Source of the DNA: Mytilus californianus
Taxonomy: Eukaryota > Mollusca > Bivalvia > Mytilida > Mytilidae
Direction: 5' to 3'
Assembly (NCBI RefSeq): GCF_021869535.1
Contig: NW_026262723.1
Coordinates: 84,508,324-84,572,323, forward strand
DNA length: 64,000 nucleotides
This document shows, piece by piece, positions 1 through 11,900 of the stretch. The notes below the pieces were generated by a model. That model was given only the letters and a program-made list of their open reading frames with translations, did no database searches and was not told where the DNA came from. The number at the start of each line of letters is the position of its first letter. Position 1 is the first letter of the stretch. The position numbers and the translations under genes are program-made.

Positions 1-498
1 TTTAGGATTGTATTTACATTTCTCTTATGGTTGTGACCTGTTATCTATTTCTTGCATGAATAGATATTTCTCGTATCCCACTGCACGGAGTGTGATACGA
101 AAAAGTGATACGAAAATCTGCGTTAATTTGATTGGCTTATCCAGCATCACAAGACGATATTACGGCTTTTCCATTGGTTATTCGTAAGGTCAATGATGAC
201 TTTCAAAGGTTAAGACGATGTACATTTCTTCTATGGCAACGGACATTGTGATTTCTTCAAAAATATACAAAACACTCACACATTTCACCTGACAATCTTC
301 TTTTTGTCAAATTTTATTACATTCTAAAGCGTACAAAAAGTCTTAAAATGTCTTATGTTAAAGTTTGACACCGGAAAAGGACATATGACGTCATACTGGA
401 ATGTGCAAAAGACTAGATCAACATTTCGAGTAATTTTTACTTTCACACATTGAGAGTGTTGACCATAAGAGAAATAGGTTTAACAACTTGTGAAAATT
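1..498. other. Intergenic, nothing recognised
   Basis: AT-rich non-coding sequence. I see no convincing reading frame, splice-flanked exon or known repeat in this stretch. It ends at the left arm of the foldback that begins at 499. Confidence 0.5.
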
Positions 499-616
499 GG
501 ATATCGCTTGATATCAACTCTCGTTATTTAATTTAAATAGTAATAATAAACTCGCCGAAGGCTCGTTTATTATTATATTGAAATTAAATAACTCGAGTTG
601 ATATCAAGCGATATCC
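499..616. repeat. 118-bp foldback palindrome
   Basis: The left arm begins ggatatcgcttgatatcaac and the right arm ends with its reverse complement, gttgatatcaagcgatatcc. The arms continue inward through ttatttaattt and aataataaac to a small central hairpin with stem gcc/ggc around gaa. Nearly the whole 118 bp can fold as one hairpin or cruciform. It may be a foldback or MITE-like element, but no target-site duplication is evident. Confidence 0.75.
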
Positions 617-749
617 CATTCTCACTCGTTATGAAACCTATAAGTATCATTGACTCGCTTCATTACGTAGTAAAAATATGAAAATTAATCGAATTCTATA
701 ATTGATTGATAATCATAGTATATCCACATTTTTTCCGACACTAAATTAC

Positions 750-1060
750 CACAATGTTGACTGCTGTACCCCTATTTTTGACATTTTGACTTTTTATGTC
801 TGTTTGTTTTGTTCACCCATTGTTGTCAATATAATGGAATTTTATGCGACTGTAATACAAGTGAGAGGTTTAGCTAGCTATAAAACCAGGTTGAATCCAT
901 TATTTTCTACATAAGGAAATGCCTATACTAAGTCAGGAATATGACAGTTGTTTTCCATTCGTTTGATGTGTTTGAGCTTTTGATTTTGCCATTTGATAAG
1001 GGACTTTCGATCTGGACTTTTCCTTGGAGTTCGTTATTTTTGTTATTTTACTTTTTACCC
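750..1060 (+). repeat. Dispersed repeat R2 (PLE-tail-like)
   Basis: The copy contains the family's typical blocks: an early gactgctgtacccctatttt block, a ggtttagctagctataaaac block, an agtcaggaatatgacagttg block and a gtttgatgtgtttgagcttt block. The same order recurs at 36590, 38385, 43970 and, on the other strand, at 27300 and 40250. Its consistent 3' end and many 5'-truncated copies suggest the 3' tail of a retroelement, possibly Penelope-like. No coding part is attached here. Confidence 0.65.
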
Positions 1061-1079
1061 AGTTTGACATCAAATAATT

Positions 1080-1390
1080 CCTGTAAACGTTCGAACAATT
1101 TTAAAACTTGGTAGCAAATTTCTATGTCCTGGATCTACTCATGTATTTTCTTTGTTAGACTCGATTCAGAAATAGCAAGGGCTACACGACAACAGGTGGA
1201 GCATGGGTTAAATGCATGGCTGCTTTTGGCAACCAATATACATACTTTTTTTCTTACAAGATCACTCCATTCTGAAGGAAAACCTGGTTCCGAAATGACA
1301 TTTGTTGTCTTTGGATAATCGATTGCAATCATTAGGTCTACCTCAATTTCCATGTAAGGTAAATGAACAAGCTCTTCAACCTAAAGGGTC
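1080..1390 (-). pseudogene. Mab-21/cGAS-like pseudogene fragment (D)
   Basis: The frame read leftwards from about 1390 matches the middle of the pseudogene at 7901-8908, from its residue 193 or so onward. Shared stretches include the VDLMIAIDYP block, which holds the third catalytic acid of the nucleotidyltransferase fold, then GFPSEW, LVRKK, FNPCS and SESSL. A stop codon (1135-1137) interrupts the frame, yet the similarity continues after it with a CYQVLK block. No N-terminal GS or E-x-D motif is present nearby, so this is a decayed fragment and not a gene. It shows that the second stop of the 8-kb relative replaces a glutamate codon. The subfamily is the cGAS-type branch and differs from the two long paralogues on the + strand. 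Confidence 0.7.
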
Positions 1391-1654
1391 ATGTGAGGTA
1401 TTCTCATTACTTTTCATAAACTGTCTGAAAAGTTTTCACATATAATTTTTCTGTCGACTAGAATCAAAATTAGCATGAATTTTCATATTTTAAGGTACTT
1501 CATCAAATTATATTTTTTATGTGGATCTGAATCTGAAAATGGTTGCAAGGGTTAAAATGTATTCTGATTACCTGGAATTGCAAAGATCTTCTGATGAATT
1601 TCTTTGCATATTTATTGATAATATTGTAGAAATGATCCATAGATAACCTTAAAA

Positions 1655-2345
1655 ACTTATTCTAATAGGTTACTAATACAACACTGTAATTAGATCTTTG
1701 AATATTGTTTTTATTGGTATTAATATTGATTTGTTATCAGTAAATTATAAGCAAAAGAATATTATTGTAATATACATATTCATATGCATGGCTCTACAAT
1801 CTGTCAATACTTGTATCTTGGCATTGCACAAGGTCATGTTTTTCTCTGACTGTTCATGACATCTTTACACTAAATCCATTGGATGTTGGAGGTGTACTGA
1901 TTGATAATTTATTCTTAGATGCATGATTTTTTTATTAGTTGTTATTGGCTTTGAACCAGCTGTCAGTAACTGCGAGTACTCTCAGATCTGTTCTCAGGTT
2001 AGGGGAGGGTTGGGCGCCCGCTAACATGTTTAACCCCGCCATATTATGTATGTGTCTGTCCCAAGTCAGGAGCCTGTAATTCAGTGGTTGTCGTTTGTTG
2101 CTGTGTTACATATTTGTTTTTCGTTCATTATTTTGTACATAAATTAGGCCGTTAGTTTTCTCGTTTCAATTGTTTTATATTTGTTATTTCGGGTCCTTTT
2201 ATAGCTGACTATGCGGTATGGGATTTGCTCATTGTTGTGGGCCGTACGGTGACCTATAGTTGTTAATTTCTGTGTCATTTTGGTCTCTTGTGAGTGGTTG
2301 TCTCATAGGCAATCATACCGAGTTTTTGTTGCCAATCTAAATTCA
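1655..2345 (-). repeat. Dispersed repeat R1, near full length
   Basis: Read on the - strand, this matches the + strand copy at 17715-18560 over its whole length. Recognisable blocks are the attgcctatgagacaaccac start, a gtacggcc block, a caaccactgaattacaggct block, a gggacagacacatacat block and a tail with cttgtgcaatgccaaga. Other partial copies lie at 31694, 34525, 37563, 41738 and 60470. No coding capacity is seen; it behaves like a non-autonomous dispersed element of bivalve genomes. Confidence 0.75.
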
Positions 2346-3184
2346 AGATCCCCCCAAACCAATAAAAACAGTTTAGCATAGAACTAGGAGAAAACTTTTA
2401 CAAGGCTTTTTCTCAGAAATTGCCTCGCATGTTTAAACACTATGTAACTGGGGAAATTCTACATGAGTATTTGCGATTTTGTATGCCACCCTGAAATGAG
2501 ATATGACTACTACAACTGAACACAATAAAGCCATACAAGAAATATCCAAATACAGCTTTTCAAACACTATATCACACATTAAAATCCACATTGTGCACCT
2601 AGGGTGTTCCTTTACCATTTTGAGCTCTCGTGCATATCCGAAAACAAACATTGTCACTAGAGTTTAATGGTAGTTTTTTGTAAGCTGTATTTGGCAAATC
2701 CTTTTCAAAATTTCGGGTCTTCTAAGCTCTCCAGCTTTGTACTTTATTTGGCCTTATTTACTTTTATTATTCGAGTGTCACTGATGAGTCATTTGTAGAC
2801 CATCGCAACTAAAACAATGGACTACAATACGACTACAATGAAACAAATCTTGATAGCTCACAGTAAAAAAAGTACACATATTCCGTATCAACTTCACAAA
2901 GAATACGCGATGGTCTTGAAGTATAGATTCTAGGTACTGACGTTGTTTATCATATTAATAACGTGTTATAGTATTCTTTTATTTGTCTTTATAAATTATA
3001 ACTTTAACTGTTTAGTTTATTTTTTGTAATATCGTTTTGACGTGGCTCGGTACTTGTTCATCCTGTCATTGTGTTATTGTGCTATGGTAAATTTTTGTAT
3101 TCTTGTCTTTCGTTTTTTGCTAATATGCTTTGTCTATATGCCTTTTTGTTTTTCTTCGTTGACAAATTTGTTTGTTTTATAGTG
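2346..3184. other. Intergenic, nothing recognised
   Basis: AT-rich sequence with only short, codon-poor open frames on either strand. No repeat family seen elsewhere in the window was recognised here. Confidence 0.5.
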
Positions 3185-3310
3185 ATTAAGATTATATCAC
3201 AATGTTTACTGCTGTACCCCTTTTTTTGACATTTTTACCTATTATGTCTGTTTGTCTTGTTCACACATCGTTGTTAATATAATGGAATTTTATTTCAATT
3301 ATTTATACTT
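3185..3310 (+). repeat. R2 fragment
   Basis: About 125 bp matching the first block of the R2 copy at 750: tttactgctgtacccctttt, then a tatgtctgtttg block and taatataatggaatttta. The rest of the family sequence is absent, so it is a truncated copy. Confidence 0.55.
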
Positions 3311-3531
3311 ACCAGTCAGAAACATACTTTTGGATTAACTTTCTTTACTACGTTCATAATTCGCAAACACACAGATGATCTTGATTCAAACATTACCTAA
3401 CCCAGATCATCCGTGTGGTTCATGCTTCAGTTTATCTTTCGGCGTGTACAAAACACGTTCACTTCGCTTTCGGTCAGTAAAAGTTTTACTGCCGCATTAA
3501 ATTTGTCGTTTGACTATGAATATATAACTTT

Positions 3532-4746
3532 TTGAATATGGAAGAGACGAATAGAATATCCGAAGAAGAATTAAAAAGTGATTCTGTCGGTATTACCGGA
3601 GGTACAGGTAACCAAATTCGTGATACCAAAATGGCCAGAACCGGCAACAAATCAACAAGTAAGTCTAAGAAACGTTCATCCAAGACGGCGGAACTTGAAA
3701 TGAAGCCTTTTCAGCATAGAAGAAAGCTTTGAAAAGCGGTTTGATAAACTTTTTGGCTTGCTTCAGGCAGCTAAAAAAAAGTGCAGATAGTTCTCATACT
3801 GGTGGGTCAGCCACGCAGGAGAACGATGTTACGAGAATGGATAACGGCCCTGTACAGAGGGAGCGTAGACCATTAATTCAGTTGGAACCTAACTTAAATG
3901 AAGATTTAGGTAGTCCAAGAATTGTAAGAGATTTTGATCAACGCTCAGAAATATCTTTACAAGTAAATCGTCGAGAGAGACGAGATCTGTTGGGTCTGAT
4001 TTCAGATCAGGAAGAGAGTGATACTCAATCAGTGAGTAGTCATTTACTTGATAAAAACATTAATTCTAAGAAAACTGACAGGTTTAGTAAATACGTAGAT
4101 TCAAGTGTACGTAATAATTCTACTGTTGATGAAAATTCTTCAGGTAACATTAACACTAATACTACATGCAACAATAAAGTTGATAGACTAGCTAAGATTT
4201 TTAAGGATGATTTACCAGGTGACAATAGTGATGAGTCAGTAGGTTTAATTTTAGATTATTTTTAAGTTAAGATTTTATCTTATTCTTGGAGAACTCAACA
4301 TCCTGAATGTTTGGTATAGATCATGTTTTCCTGTACATGAGAAATCTTTACCGGTGTTACAAGTGCCAAGTTTAGATGATATGCTAGAACCTATGATAAA
4401 ACGTGTTCATGCTAATAAAACATTCAAATCTTGGGACAAGCAAAAACAGTTATTTTCTCAACCTGTGAAACAAATTGAGAAGCTATCCTATTCTGGACAG
4501 GTAGCTTCCAGAATGGGAATTATTTCTATTTCTTATATGCAACTAGCTTTGGGCACTTTGTTGGGTCATTTAGAAAATGACAATGCCAGTGAAGAAAATT
4601 GTCAATTAGTAAAAGATTTATTTGCTATGTCAACCAAATCTCTTGACCAGATGGTTAGAGCTGGAGCCTTTCATCATATGATTAGAAGGAAATGTGCTGC
4701 AACAGATGCAGGCATAAATAATTTAAATGATATACAAGCTAAGTTC
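3532..4746 (+). pseudogene. DIRS-type gag remnant (N3), frameshifted
   Basis: A retroelement gag-like protein spread over three reading frames. The first part (3532-3732) is basic (KSKKRSS) and leads into a leucine-rich segment, readable in a shifted frame near 3700-3770 (KRFDKLFGLLQAAK). The frame from 3729 continues with RERRPLIQLEPNLNED and RRERRDLL. The third part, around 4290-4746, has FPVHEKSLPVLQVPSL, MGIISISYMQLALGTLL and LDQMVRAGAFHHMIRRK. I recognise these as the gag of DIRS/Ngaro-like elements of molluscs and corals from memory, not from a search. The gag is cut at about 4747, where a Penelope-like RT begins in the same frame. It is non-functional because of the frameshifts and the insertion. 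Confidence 0.6.
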
Positions 4747-6140
4747 TTCGTATGTAAAAACCATTATTTGCAATGTCTCACAAAAGAGCTTGGAATAAAC
4801 AGCACAACTCGTAATCCTACATATTCTTTAACATCATTTACAAAGGATGATATTTTACAAAATCACAAATCTGTCCTTCTTTCATTTGGTATTAACATCA
4901 AAGAAAACGAAGAAAATCTACCGTCATTATACTGGATACCAAAACTTCACAAAACTCCGTATAAAGAACGATACTTAGCTGGATCATCAAGATGTTCGAC
5001 TAAACATCTTTCCAAAGTGTTGACTACTATTCTTTCTACAGTAAAAGATGGCCTTTAAAAATATTGTGACGAGATATATTCAACCAGTGGTGTCAATCAG
5101 ATGTGGATTCTCAAAAATTCTAAAGATCTACTGCTAAATCTCAGATCACAATCTCTGCAATTTTGCAGCAACATTAAGACCTTTGATTTTTCTACGCTTT
5201 ACACTACTATTCCCCATGCTCAATTGAAAGATCGACTTCACCATCTCATTAAACAGAGCTTTTTCTATAAAAATGGGAATCGTAGATATAAATTTCTTGT
5301 TTTGGGTTATAATAATTCTTATTGTGTGAAGAACCACACTGATTCTATCAGAAAATACAGTGAAGATGATATTATCAAAATGCTGGACTTTTTAATCGAC
5401 AATATATTTGTTGAGTTTGGAGGATTGATATTTCAACAGACATTCGGTATTCAAAAGGGTACTAATTGTGCACCCCTTCTGGCCGACTTGTTTTTGTACT
5501 CGTATGAAGCAGAATTCATTCAGAACCTTCTAAAAGACAAAAAGAAAAAGCACCTTGAAAAATTGTTTCATTTTACTTTCAGATATATTGATGATGTCCT
5601 ATCACTGAATAACCCATATTTCAGTCAGAACTTGCATCTCATATATCCCAGTGAACTTGAAATTAAGGATACTACTGATACAAGAAGGACTGCTTCATAC
5701 CTTGATCTTTTCCTCAATATTGACACAGATGGACGACTTCACATTAATATCAATGACAAACGGGATAATTTCAATTTCCAAATTATCAATTTCCCATTTC
5801 TCAGCAGTAACATACCCTCTGCTCCGTCATATGGTGTTTACATATCTCAATTGATACGTTATGCTCGTGCATGTTCATACTATACTGACTTCATATACAG
5901 GAGTGTGCTCCTTACGCAGAAACTGCTCCAACAGAGTTATGAGGAGGAAAGATTAAAAATGACACTCCGTAAATTGTATTGATACCATCACGAATTGGTT
6001 GATCTGTACGATGTGTCTGTGTCTAAACTAACTAATGACATTTTTACCACGTCTTAGATTGTGGTTTAACATCTATGTCGTCTGTCTGCTAAGTACCGAA
6101 CGTGACCTATTCCCGAATATGACTGGTATACCGAGTGTGA
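4747..6140 (+). mobile_element. Penelope-like RT remnant (P1)
   Basis: A 5'-truncated reverse transcriptase of the Penelope-like group. The frame runs from within the open frame that begins near 4354 to a TAG at 6055-6057, broken by in-frame stops at 5056-5058 (TAA) and 5980-5982 (TGA). Motifs in order are LPSLYWIPKLHKTPY, the A motif FDFSTLYTTIPH, the B motif GIQKGTNCAPLLADLF (relatives have GIPMG) and the catalytic RYIDDVLSL. These are followed by FPFLSSNIPSAPSYGVYIS and the C-terminal region. No GIY-YIG endonuclease motif was recognised. The first part joins the DIRS-type gag at about 4747. The 3' non-coding end is uncertain; I place it near 6140 because an accgaacgtgacctattccc block resembles the tail of the copy at 24190. 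Confidence 0.75.
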
Positions 6141-6559
6141 ATTTCCATTGCTATACGACGTGTCTCGGTATTCTGTACATCCAACATTCATGTATTTATT
6201 TTTGAAGTTTCTGTTATGGTTTCGGTTGAATAATGTTTTATGTCTTATCGTTAGTAGTCCAAATAATTATAAAATTGCCTTTCAATACCATCATTGTCAT
6301 GAAAATTGTTTGGGCGAGTATTGTGAAAATAATTGTATAAGTTCGAGATTGCATGATAGTTACGTAAGCGCGTCATTGTTTGTGATAACCTGTGCTGTTT
6401 GTCGTTGATGGAATATGTTCGTTGTTGTTCTGCGGTTTGCATGTTGAGTCGACTATTATATTATTTGTTTGTGTGTTTCTCTGTGATGAATGTTCTTGTG
6501 TGTGTTTGTGCTGTATTTCTGTCACGTAGTGTTGTCATTTTAGCGATATTTTTTAACAT
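6141..6559. other. Unassigned sequence downstream of P1
   Basis: T-rich on the + strand, with overlapping short frames and no recognisable protein. It may be retroelement 3' sequence, since an R2-like tail follows directly, but I could not assign it. Confidence 0.4.
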
Positions 6560-6840
6560 TGTCATAAAGCGGGAGGTTTGGCTAGCCATTAAACCAGGTT
6601 CAACCCACCATTTTTTCTTTAAATGTCCTGTACCAAGTCAGGAATATGGCAGTGGTTATCAACTAGTTCGTTTCTATGTATGTTAGCGTTTGTTTTTGTT
6701 GCACTTCAGTGTTCCTGTTGTTCCTTTGTTTTCCTCTTATAGTTGATGTGTTTCCCTCGGTTTTAGTTTGTAACCCGGATTTGTTTTCTCTCAATCGATT
6801 GATGACATTTGAACACCGGTATACTTCTGTTTATTTGTAG
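6560..6840 (+). repeat. R2-like tail variant
   Basis: Contains ggtttggctagccattaaac, an accaagtcaggaatatggca block, a gtttgtaacccggatttg block and a closing gaacaccggtatacttctgt block. The last block recurs in altered form at 40390, 52345 and 57010 (cggtaaactactgttgcc). This looks like the 3' end of a retroelement family common in bivalves. Confidence 0.55.
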
Positions 6841-7376
6841 ACGTCAAATATACCTATTAGCGCGTATAGACCTGGTTCAGCGCTTGACTATCCTCTGTTA
6901 TTTATTCGCTACTTATTCGTTCCTTATACGCTTTTTATATGTTGTTTCTTTTTAATGCTTTCCTTTCTTCTATTTTCTTGTCTCTGCTGTTAGTTCTGGG
7001 ATCGTACAAGTGGAATAACCCTATAAGCGCGTATGTACCGGTTTTGGTGCTTGACTGATACCCTGTTACTAATTCATTACTTATTCGTTCCTTATTCGCT
7101 TTTTAAACGTTGCACCTTTTAATGCTTTCTTTTCATGTCTTTCCTTTTTTTGTTTTGTTGTTGTTAGCAATGGGTTTGTAGACGTGAAATAACCCTATTC
7201 GCGCGTATGTATCCGTTTCAGCGCTCGACTGATTCCATGTTACTTACTCCAATGAAAGCATTAAAAAGATGCAACGTATAAAAAGTGAATAAGGAACGAA
7301 TAAGTGGCGAATAAGTAACAGGATATCAGTCGAGCGCTGAAACGAGTACATACGCGCTAGTAGGGTTATTTCACGT
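6841..7376. repeat. ~170-bp direct repeats ending in an inverted copy
   Basis: Three direct copies start near 6841, 7010 and 7180. Each has a gcgcgta block, a cagcgctcgactgat-like block, ttacttattcgttccttat and a ttaatgctttc block. Near 7250 the pattern turns round: aatgaaagcattaaaaagat begins a reverse-complement copy that runs to about 7376 (gttatttcacgta). The third direct unit is cut short at the turn, so the last part forms an imperfect hairpin. No protein is encoded. Confidence 0.75.
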
Positions 7377-7382
7377 ATTACA

Positions 7383-7485
7383 AACGAATAATGAAAAGGT
7401 TAGGAATAAGGAATAAGTTACGAATAGGTAACGAATAAGGAATAAGTAACGAATAGGGAACGAATAAGGAATAAGGAATAAGTAA
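7383..7485. repeat. Minisatellite, gaataagtaac-type unit
   Basis: About 100 bp built from variants of gaataaggaataagtaac and gaacgaataagg. The unit equals the inner part of the preceding inverted ~170-bp repeat, so the array probably arose by slippage from it. Confidence 0.7.
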
Positions 7486-7496
7486 CCAACTTGACG

Positions 7497-7545
7497 AAGC
7501 GCCGTATCATGAATATTTAAGGAATTGGACGAAATTCGGGAGAGC
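7497..7545 (+). repeat. BEL gag leader fragment
   Basis: Forty-nine bp, gcgccgtatcatgaatattt followed by a gacgaaattcgggagagc block, matching 61300-61350 at the start of the BEL/Pao gag. Nothing else of that element is nearby, so it is a short relic. Confidence 0.55.
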
Positions 7546-7900
7546 ATTTGAATGATAATAGAGGATAAATGTAAAGCCATTTTAGTAAATTTACTTTGTT
7601 ATTGATAGAATAAAAACTTCATTTATGCGTTGGCATTATTGTTTAAACTGTTACACTTTAAGGTATTAGAATGAATAAAGTTCGTTCGGCATCTTTTTAC
7701 TACCTGCATTGTTACATATATTATATACAATCAAACTGTCTTGGTAGACCACTGGGTTAATCGTCTAGAAGCCAAATAAGCAACTACTTCATAATTATGG
7801 TTCCTGCATATTAACTAACTGCATAATTAGTTTATTCTGTTTATTCTTCATGTGATATATAACTGTTGAATGAAAAAATAGCAATCATGACATTTGAGAA
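7546..7900. other. Intergenic, downstream of pseudogene C
   Basis: AT-rich sequence with no repeat or exon recognised. On the - strand it would be the 3' flank of the pseudogene at 7901-8908; the frame continues for a few residues after the TAG-type end without clear similarity. Confidence 0.45.
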
Positions 7901-8908
7901 CTAACTGTTTGCTATATAATCTAACACTGCATAAATACATAAATTTTCGTCCTTTGGACAATTGGTTTTACCATAAACATGAAACATAAAAGCATTTTTT
8001 AACATGTATGATGATAAATTTGCGCATTTTCCGGGAAACGTTACCTCCCTTATCATAAGGTATTTCAAAACTTGATAGCATTTTTTATGTTTTGCATCCA
8101 TTTCCCTCATTAGACTCGATTCAGAGGTAGCTAGGGATATATGCCAACAGATGGAGCATGGATTAAATGATTGGCAACTTTTGGCAACCAGTTGACATCC
8201 TTTTTTTCTCACTAGATCAATCCATTATGAAGGAAAACCTTCTTGCGAAATGACGTCTGCAATGTTTGGATAATCAATAGCAATCATTAGATCTACTCCA
8301 ATTTCCATGTGAGGTAAATGAACTAGCTCTTTGCTATCGGAAACTTGATTTTCATCGTAGTTCACTTGAAGTGTTTCCAGTCGTTCATGCTTTATGTATC
8401 CTAACAGGAGTTTACGAGATTTGCATCCTTTCGTCCTTATCGTCCCATATTTAAACGTTTCGGAAATGACTTCATTTTGACATTGAACCAATAAGCTTCC
8501 CCAAAATTTTCTGGCCATTAGTTCCATGCTTAATTTATCCTCTGACTCCAAATAGTCTTTGTACTTGTCTGCATCACTTGTGATGTGTATTTTCTTGTAC
8601 CATGGTGTACATCATCCCTCCAATTTGACTGCTCCTGGTAGAGATAAAAGTTTGACGATAACTATGTAATCAAATTCATCAGGGGCTCCAACTTTTGTTT
8701 GCTCATAGAAACTTCCACCACTTACGGTTTTAGAAATCTCAAGAACAGGTGTCTTCTTTGCAACTCTTGCCAAAACTTTTTCCACTATACTTTGAACGGT
8801 TTTTTCTATCTCATTTACTACTTCTGAATGTTCGTCAAACTTACAATGCCTTCTGTAGATATACTTAAGAAAAGCTTTCTCCATTTCGTCTGAAAATTTT
8901 AAAGACAT
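7901..8908 (-). pseudogene. cGAS-like (Mab-21 family) pseudogene C
   Basis: One uninterrupted reading frame of 335 codons except for two in-frame stops: TGA at 8612-8614 (codon 99) and TAA at 8225-8227 (codon 228). It starts with ATG at 8908 and appears to be single-exon, since no splice acceptor precedes the ATG. The N-terminal helix is followed by GGSFYEQTKVG (the GS motif, residues 65-66) and DEFDYIV (E78 and D80, the first two metal-binding acids). The third acid lies in VDLMIAIDYP (D206). A Mab-21-type C-terminal part follows, with LVRKKGC, FNPCS, SESSL and CYQVLK. It is shorter at the C-terminus than intact family members. Known members bind nucleic acid and make cyclic dinucleotides. 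The two stops argue for a dead copy; a polymorphic or mis-sequenced allele is the alternative. The relative at 1080-1390 keeps GAA where the second stop lies. Confidence 0.8.
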
Positions 8909-11900
8909 GATTATAAAGGAATCTTTAATGAAATATAATATATTTTTTTCTACACATGCGTATGTGTGTGTATTTGTAAATGCAATGGAATAAGTACATT
9001 CCTTAGTTTACCGATACAATTAGCTAACCAATGTATTCTTTGAGATGTTTAGTACATTTATTATTCTCTATTGAAAATTCTACATAAATTACTCATTTAA
9101 CGTTCATGACTGACTGATACAGACTAGAAATCAAGCTGACACTACTTTAGTTAATGTATATCAATCTATTTTCAAACTACGCACAAAGGTCTCAAAATAC
9201 ATTTATACAAGATATTGAAAACTATATCAATAAATCACAAACTATTCAAGTGTCTTATATAGAATTGAAAATATATGGAAGATCTTAAGGATATATAATG
9301 ATTTACAGTGTTATGATAATCTAAAAACCTGTTAGTGTAGCTCATTTATATATATTATGTCCTGATTGTGTCGTATATACATATACATATAATTCATTTT
9401 TTAAAGATAAATGATATAATAATGAGATATGGATCTACATTTACTATTTTTAAACGTCACGTTTCTTACCTTTGGAATAAACGTCCCAATATTGAAAGGT
9501 CTCAAACAAACGGTGTAAACGTGTGTAATCACGTATCTTATTATACTTTTTGAGAAATTATGAATGGTTTCAAGCTCAAACTTTTCATCAATCTCTACAT
9601 CAACACCCCTCCCCCGTCTTTTCACCCTAGGGGCTTGAGGAGGGTGGTCCTAAATCCCTTGCTTCATATGATAAATTTCTTTTGGGTTCAAAATAGATAG
9701 TGTACTATATAATACCCAAAAAACGGAGGTTATTATAAAAAGTTGACATTAGAAATATAAAATAGTAAAAATGTTAAATAGTATACTAAACTATTAAAAA
9801 GTATTGTCAATTAACTAAGAATAGGAGAGAAATTAGAAGAAAATCAACTTACAGGAGCTGTTAGATAAGTACGCAATCGATATTTATGACATGTTAAATA
9901 ACTTCCGGGTACACCACATAATTTAAGTGCGAACTATATAGTATTTTGTATTGAATTATCTTCTGTCATTTAAATGATATGATCCAAAATTGATTTTTCT
10001 TTTTTTCATTAAATCTTGTGTCGCGACAAAATGTATTTCGAGGTAAAAAGTCGACTTAATTTTTCATGCCTTTTATAGCTTACCATACGGTATTGGTTTT
10101 GTTCGTTCTTGAAGACTGAACAATTTGACTTTGTCTATTTACTAGAAAATGAAAACAGAAACAAAAATCCATTGACGACTGGATTCGACACATGTTTTCA
10201 CAATTTTGTTATCATGTATTATGTATCAAATCGTTAATAAAAAAAACAATCAAATGCTTTAGCATGCATGTACAGAACTTATGTGTCTAGATTTCACAAG
10301 AGAAATTAAGAAAGATTTTTATATTTTTTCATATTCTACAATTGTTATACCTTAGAGAAATTTTATTTTTATATACTAGTATTCTATATTGATTATCAAT
10401 GAAAATTTGAAGGATAAAAACTTTAAACTTTTAATCTAACCAAGATTCGCGTAATAACTCTATCTAATTCTTTACAAATTTTACGCCATTATATAAAAAG
10501 TTGTTTATAGAAAAATACAAAAGTAAGTAATAATCTTTAAAAACAGTCAACTTCATGTAAAATAGAACAAAGTTTCCTATTGAGCATACGCTTCCGAATT
10601 CGATTAATGCGTTTCATCTACGAAATCTGTCAAATATTCTACGGGTAAATTTGGTTTAATTTCCATTAAACTTTCGTTGAAATTTGAAACAAGAAGCCGC
10701 GAACGTGTTAACAATTATTTAGAAATATACTATCCGGCAATAGGACCCAGGGGCGTTATTTTGGCTGTGCTGTGTGATCAAAATAGGGGCATTAAATCCG
10801 ATGTTTCAACTCGTTCTGTACATTACGAAACACCTCGCAACAACTTACTGATGGATCCTGTTCGAAGGCACAATTTCGATCCCTATCAAACACTCTTGTT
10901 CTAATGGCAGTCCAAATTTACTGTTCTTCATCCCGGAAATATTACTCATTGTTGTCATATGATCGTTCGGAACATGAATGAAATATTTCCAACCGTACAT
11001 TAAGAAAAAACAACCTATTTATACTTCGGTAGAAATTGTCCCGAGATGACGCGCTGTCATCGGTAAATCTTTGACGTGCAAGTGTGTTTGAGGTTCTGAA
11101 ACCCTATTGACACATAAAACCTACGGAAACACAAAAAGCTGTATCATTTGAATATGACATAGCCATATTTTTCAATGGTTTTATAATATGTTGTAGCAAT
11201 TTTTCGTTTTGCTTTCATGGGCATCAAGAATAAAGCAATACACATAAACATGCATGAATACACCGGACGAAAGACTTATTTTTTAACAGATATTAAGGTA
11301 TTTCATTGAACTTGGAAATGTTTTCCTAACAACAGAGAATACATTTTCAACTGAGGCGAAGCCAAGGTTGACAATCTGCTCTGTCACTCTCTCGGCTATC
11401 TGTTATTTGATTTATCATACTGAATGTTCTTTCATTATTATCCTTAAATTTTTTCTTTTATAGTAATAAATTATGACTTTAAGAACATTAAAGTAATTAG
11501 AAAAGTAACAAAAGTGAAGCAAGACATATTTTTTAATGTTGAAAAAATGCCAATGGGCGAAACGTCGAAAATGAGCTTAGTCTTAAAAATTATTGATGTC
11601 AATTCAATTCATTGCCTTCTAAATGATCTATTTTTGACAGTTCAGCGCGAGAGGAGGACATTAAAAAAAATGTCTCCCGCTGAGCCATGGGATATAGTAA
11701 AATGTCTCCCGTGTATTAACCAATCAAAATTTGACATTATTCCGTAAAGTATAAAAAAACAATTTATTAAAAGATAACAGTAAGGCAAAATAAACATTTA
11801 TATTTCAAAGAAAGACGTTCAATAGGGATCGGTAATTATGACACGTATTGAATCAAATCAACGACTTTCAGGAGCTCCGTAGGTCATCCAAACAAATTCT

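Noticed and set aside
7371-7580. Leu/Phe/Ser-rich - strand frame
   Set aside because: It is the translation of the gaataagtaac minisatellite and flanking DNA.
9401-11747. Several frames of 60-80 codons in the 4.4-kb intergenic region
   Set aside because: None has a domain, splice support or relative in the window. Their lengths are expected by chance in this much sequence.
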